From the NCBI GenBank assembly GCA_945613045.1, contig CALZAG010000097.1, positions 1-6,083 on the forward strand: DNA of 6,083 bases, written 5' to 3'. The notes beneath the pieces were generated by a model, which was given only the letters and a program-made list of their open reading frames with translations, did not search any database and was not told the origin of the DNA. This stretch comes from an uncultured Clostridia bacterium. GTDB lineage: Bacteria; Bacillota; Clostridia; Oscillospirales; Oscillospiraceae. The translations under genes were made by a program, and so were the position numbers. This document shows positions 6,041 to 6,083 of this stretch, one piece after another. The number at the start of each line of letters is the position of its first letter. Position 1 is the stretch's first letter.

Positions 6041-6083
6041 TTCAGATGATGAAAGCCCGCATTCACTGGACTTTTTGAGGATC
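6041..6083 (+). other. Short region after guaA, no gene or terminator seen
   Basis: These 43 bases have no clear hairpin with a T-run. A 13-codon frame starts at ATG 6037, overlapping the guaA stop as ATGA, and ends at 6078. It has only a weak purine-rich stretch before it and encodes nothing recognisable, so I do not call it a gene. The transcription end, or the next operon gene, should lie beyond the window. Confidence 0.5.

Noticed and set aside
6037..6078. 13-codon frame overlapping the guaA stop
   Set aside because: It is very short, has no recognisable product and only a weak upstream purine stretch; an ATGA overlap of this kind arises easily by chance.

Overview
The window looks like chromosomal DNA from a fairly GC-rich anaerobic Firmicute, most likely a gut Clostridia (Oscillospirales-like) lineage. 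I infer this from four things: strong AAGGAG-type ribosome binding sites, very tight gene packing, a PurA that resembles the divergent form I recall from that group, and a secreted protein carrying an InlB/Listeria-Bacteroides-type repeat. The assignment comes from protein resemblance by eye, not from a search.

Layout. Positions 687 to 1 (minus strand) hold the 5' part of a gene for a secreted GH24 (phage-type) lysozyme. It has a clear signal peptide and, at the window edge, the start of a C-terminal repeat domain; the gene runs off the left end. Positions 688-1023 are a divergent, mostly AT-rich intergenic region. It contains a promoter for each direction, an inverted repeat sitting on the leftward promoter, a GC-rich inverted repeat, and a hairpin in the lysozyme leader. 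From 1024 to 6040 four plus-strand genes follow almost without gaps: nadE (ammonia-dependent NAD+ synthetase), purB (adenylosuccinate lyase, animal-like long form), purA (adenylosuccinate synthetase, divergent) and guaA (GMP synthase). nadE and purB overlap by 8 bases, purB and purA are 12 bases apart, and purA and guaA are 15 bases apart. The last 43 bases hold no convincing gene and no terminator.

How the genes fit together. PurA and PurB convert IMP to AMP. PurB also performs an earlier step of de novo purine synthesis. GuaA converts XMP to GMP. NadE finishes NAD+ synthesis, which consumes ATP and contains an adenylate moiety. The four genes look like one transcription unit for final nucleotide and dinucleotide supply. 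guaB (IMP dehydrogenase), which makes XMP, is not in the window. The lysozyme gene is divergent and has no visible metabolic link.

I found no CRISPR array, tRNA, rRNA, insertion sequence or recognisable riboswitch. The core operon is conventional in function. The less ordinary parts are the secreted lysozyme with its altered catalytic motif and repeat tail, the structured intergenic region, and the divergent PurA active-site residues. I see no clear evidence of a wholly new biological system.
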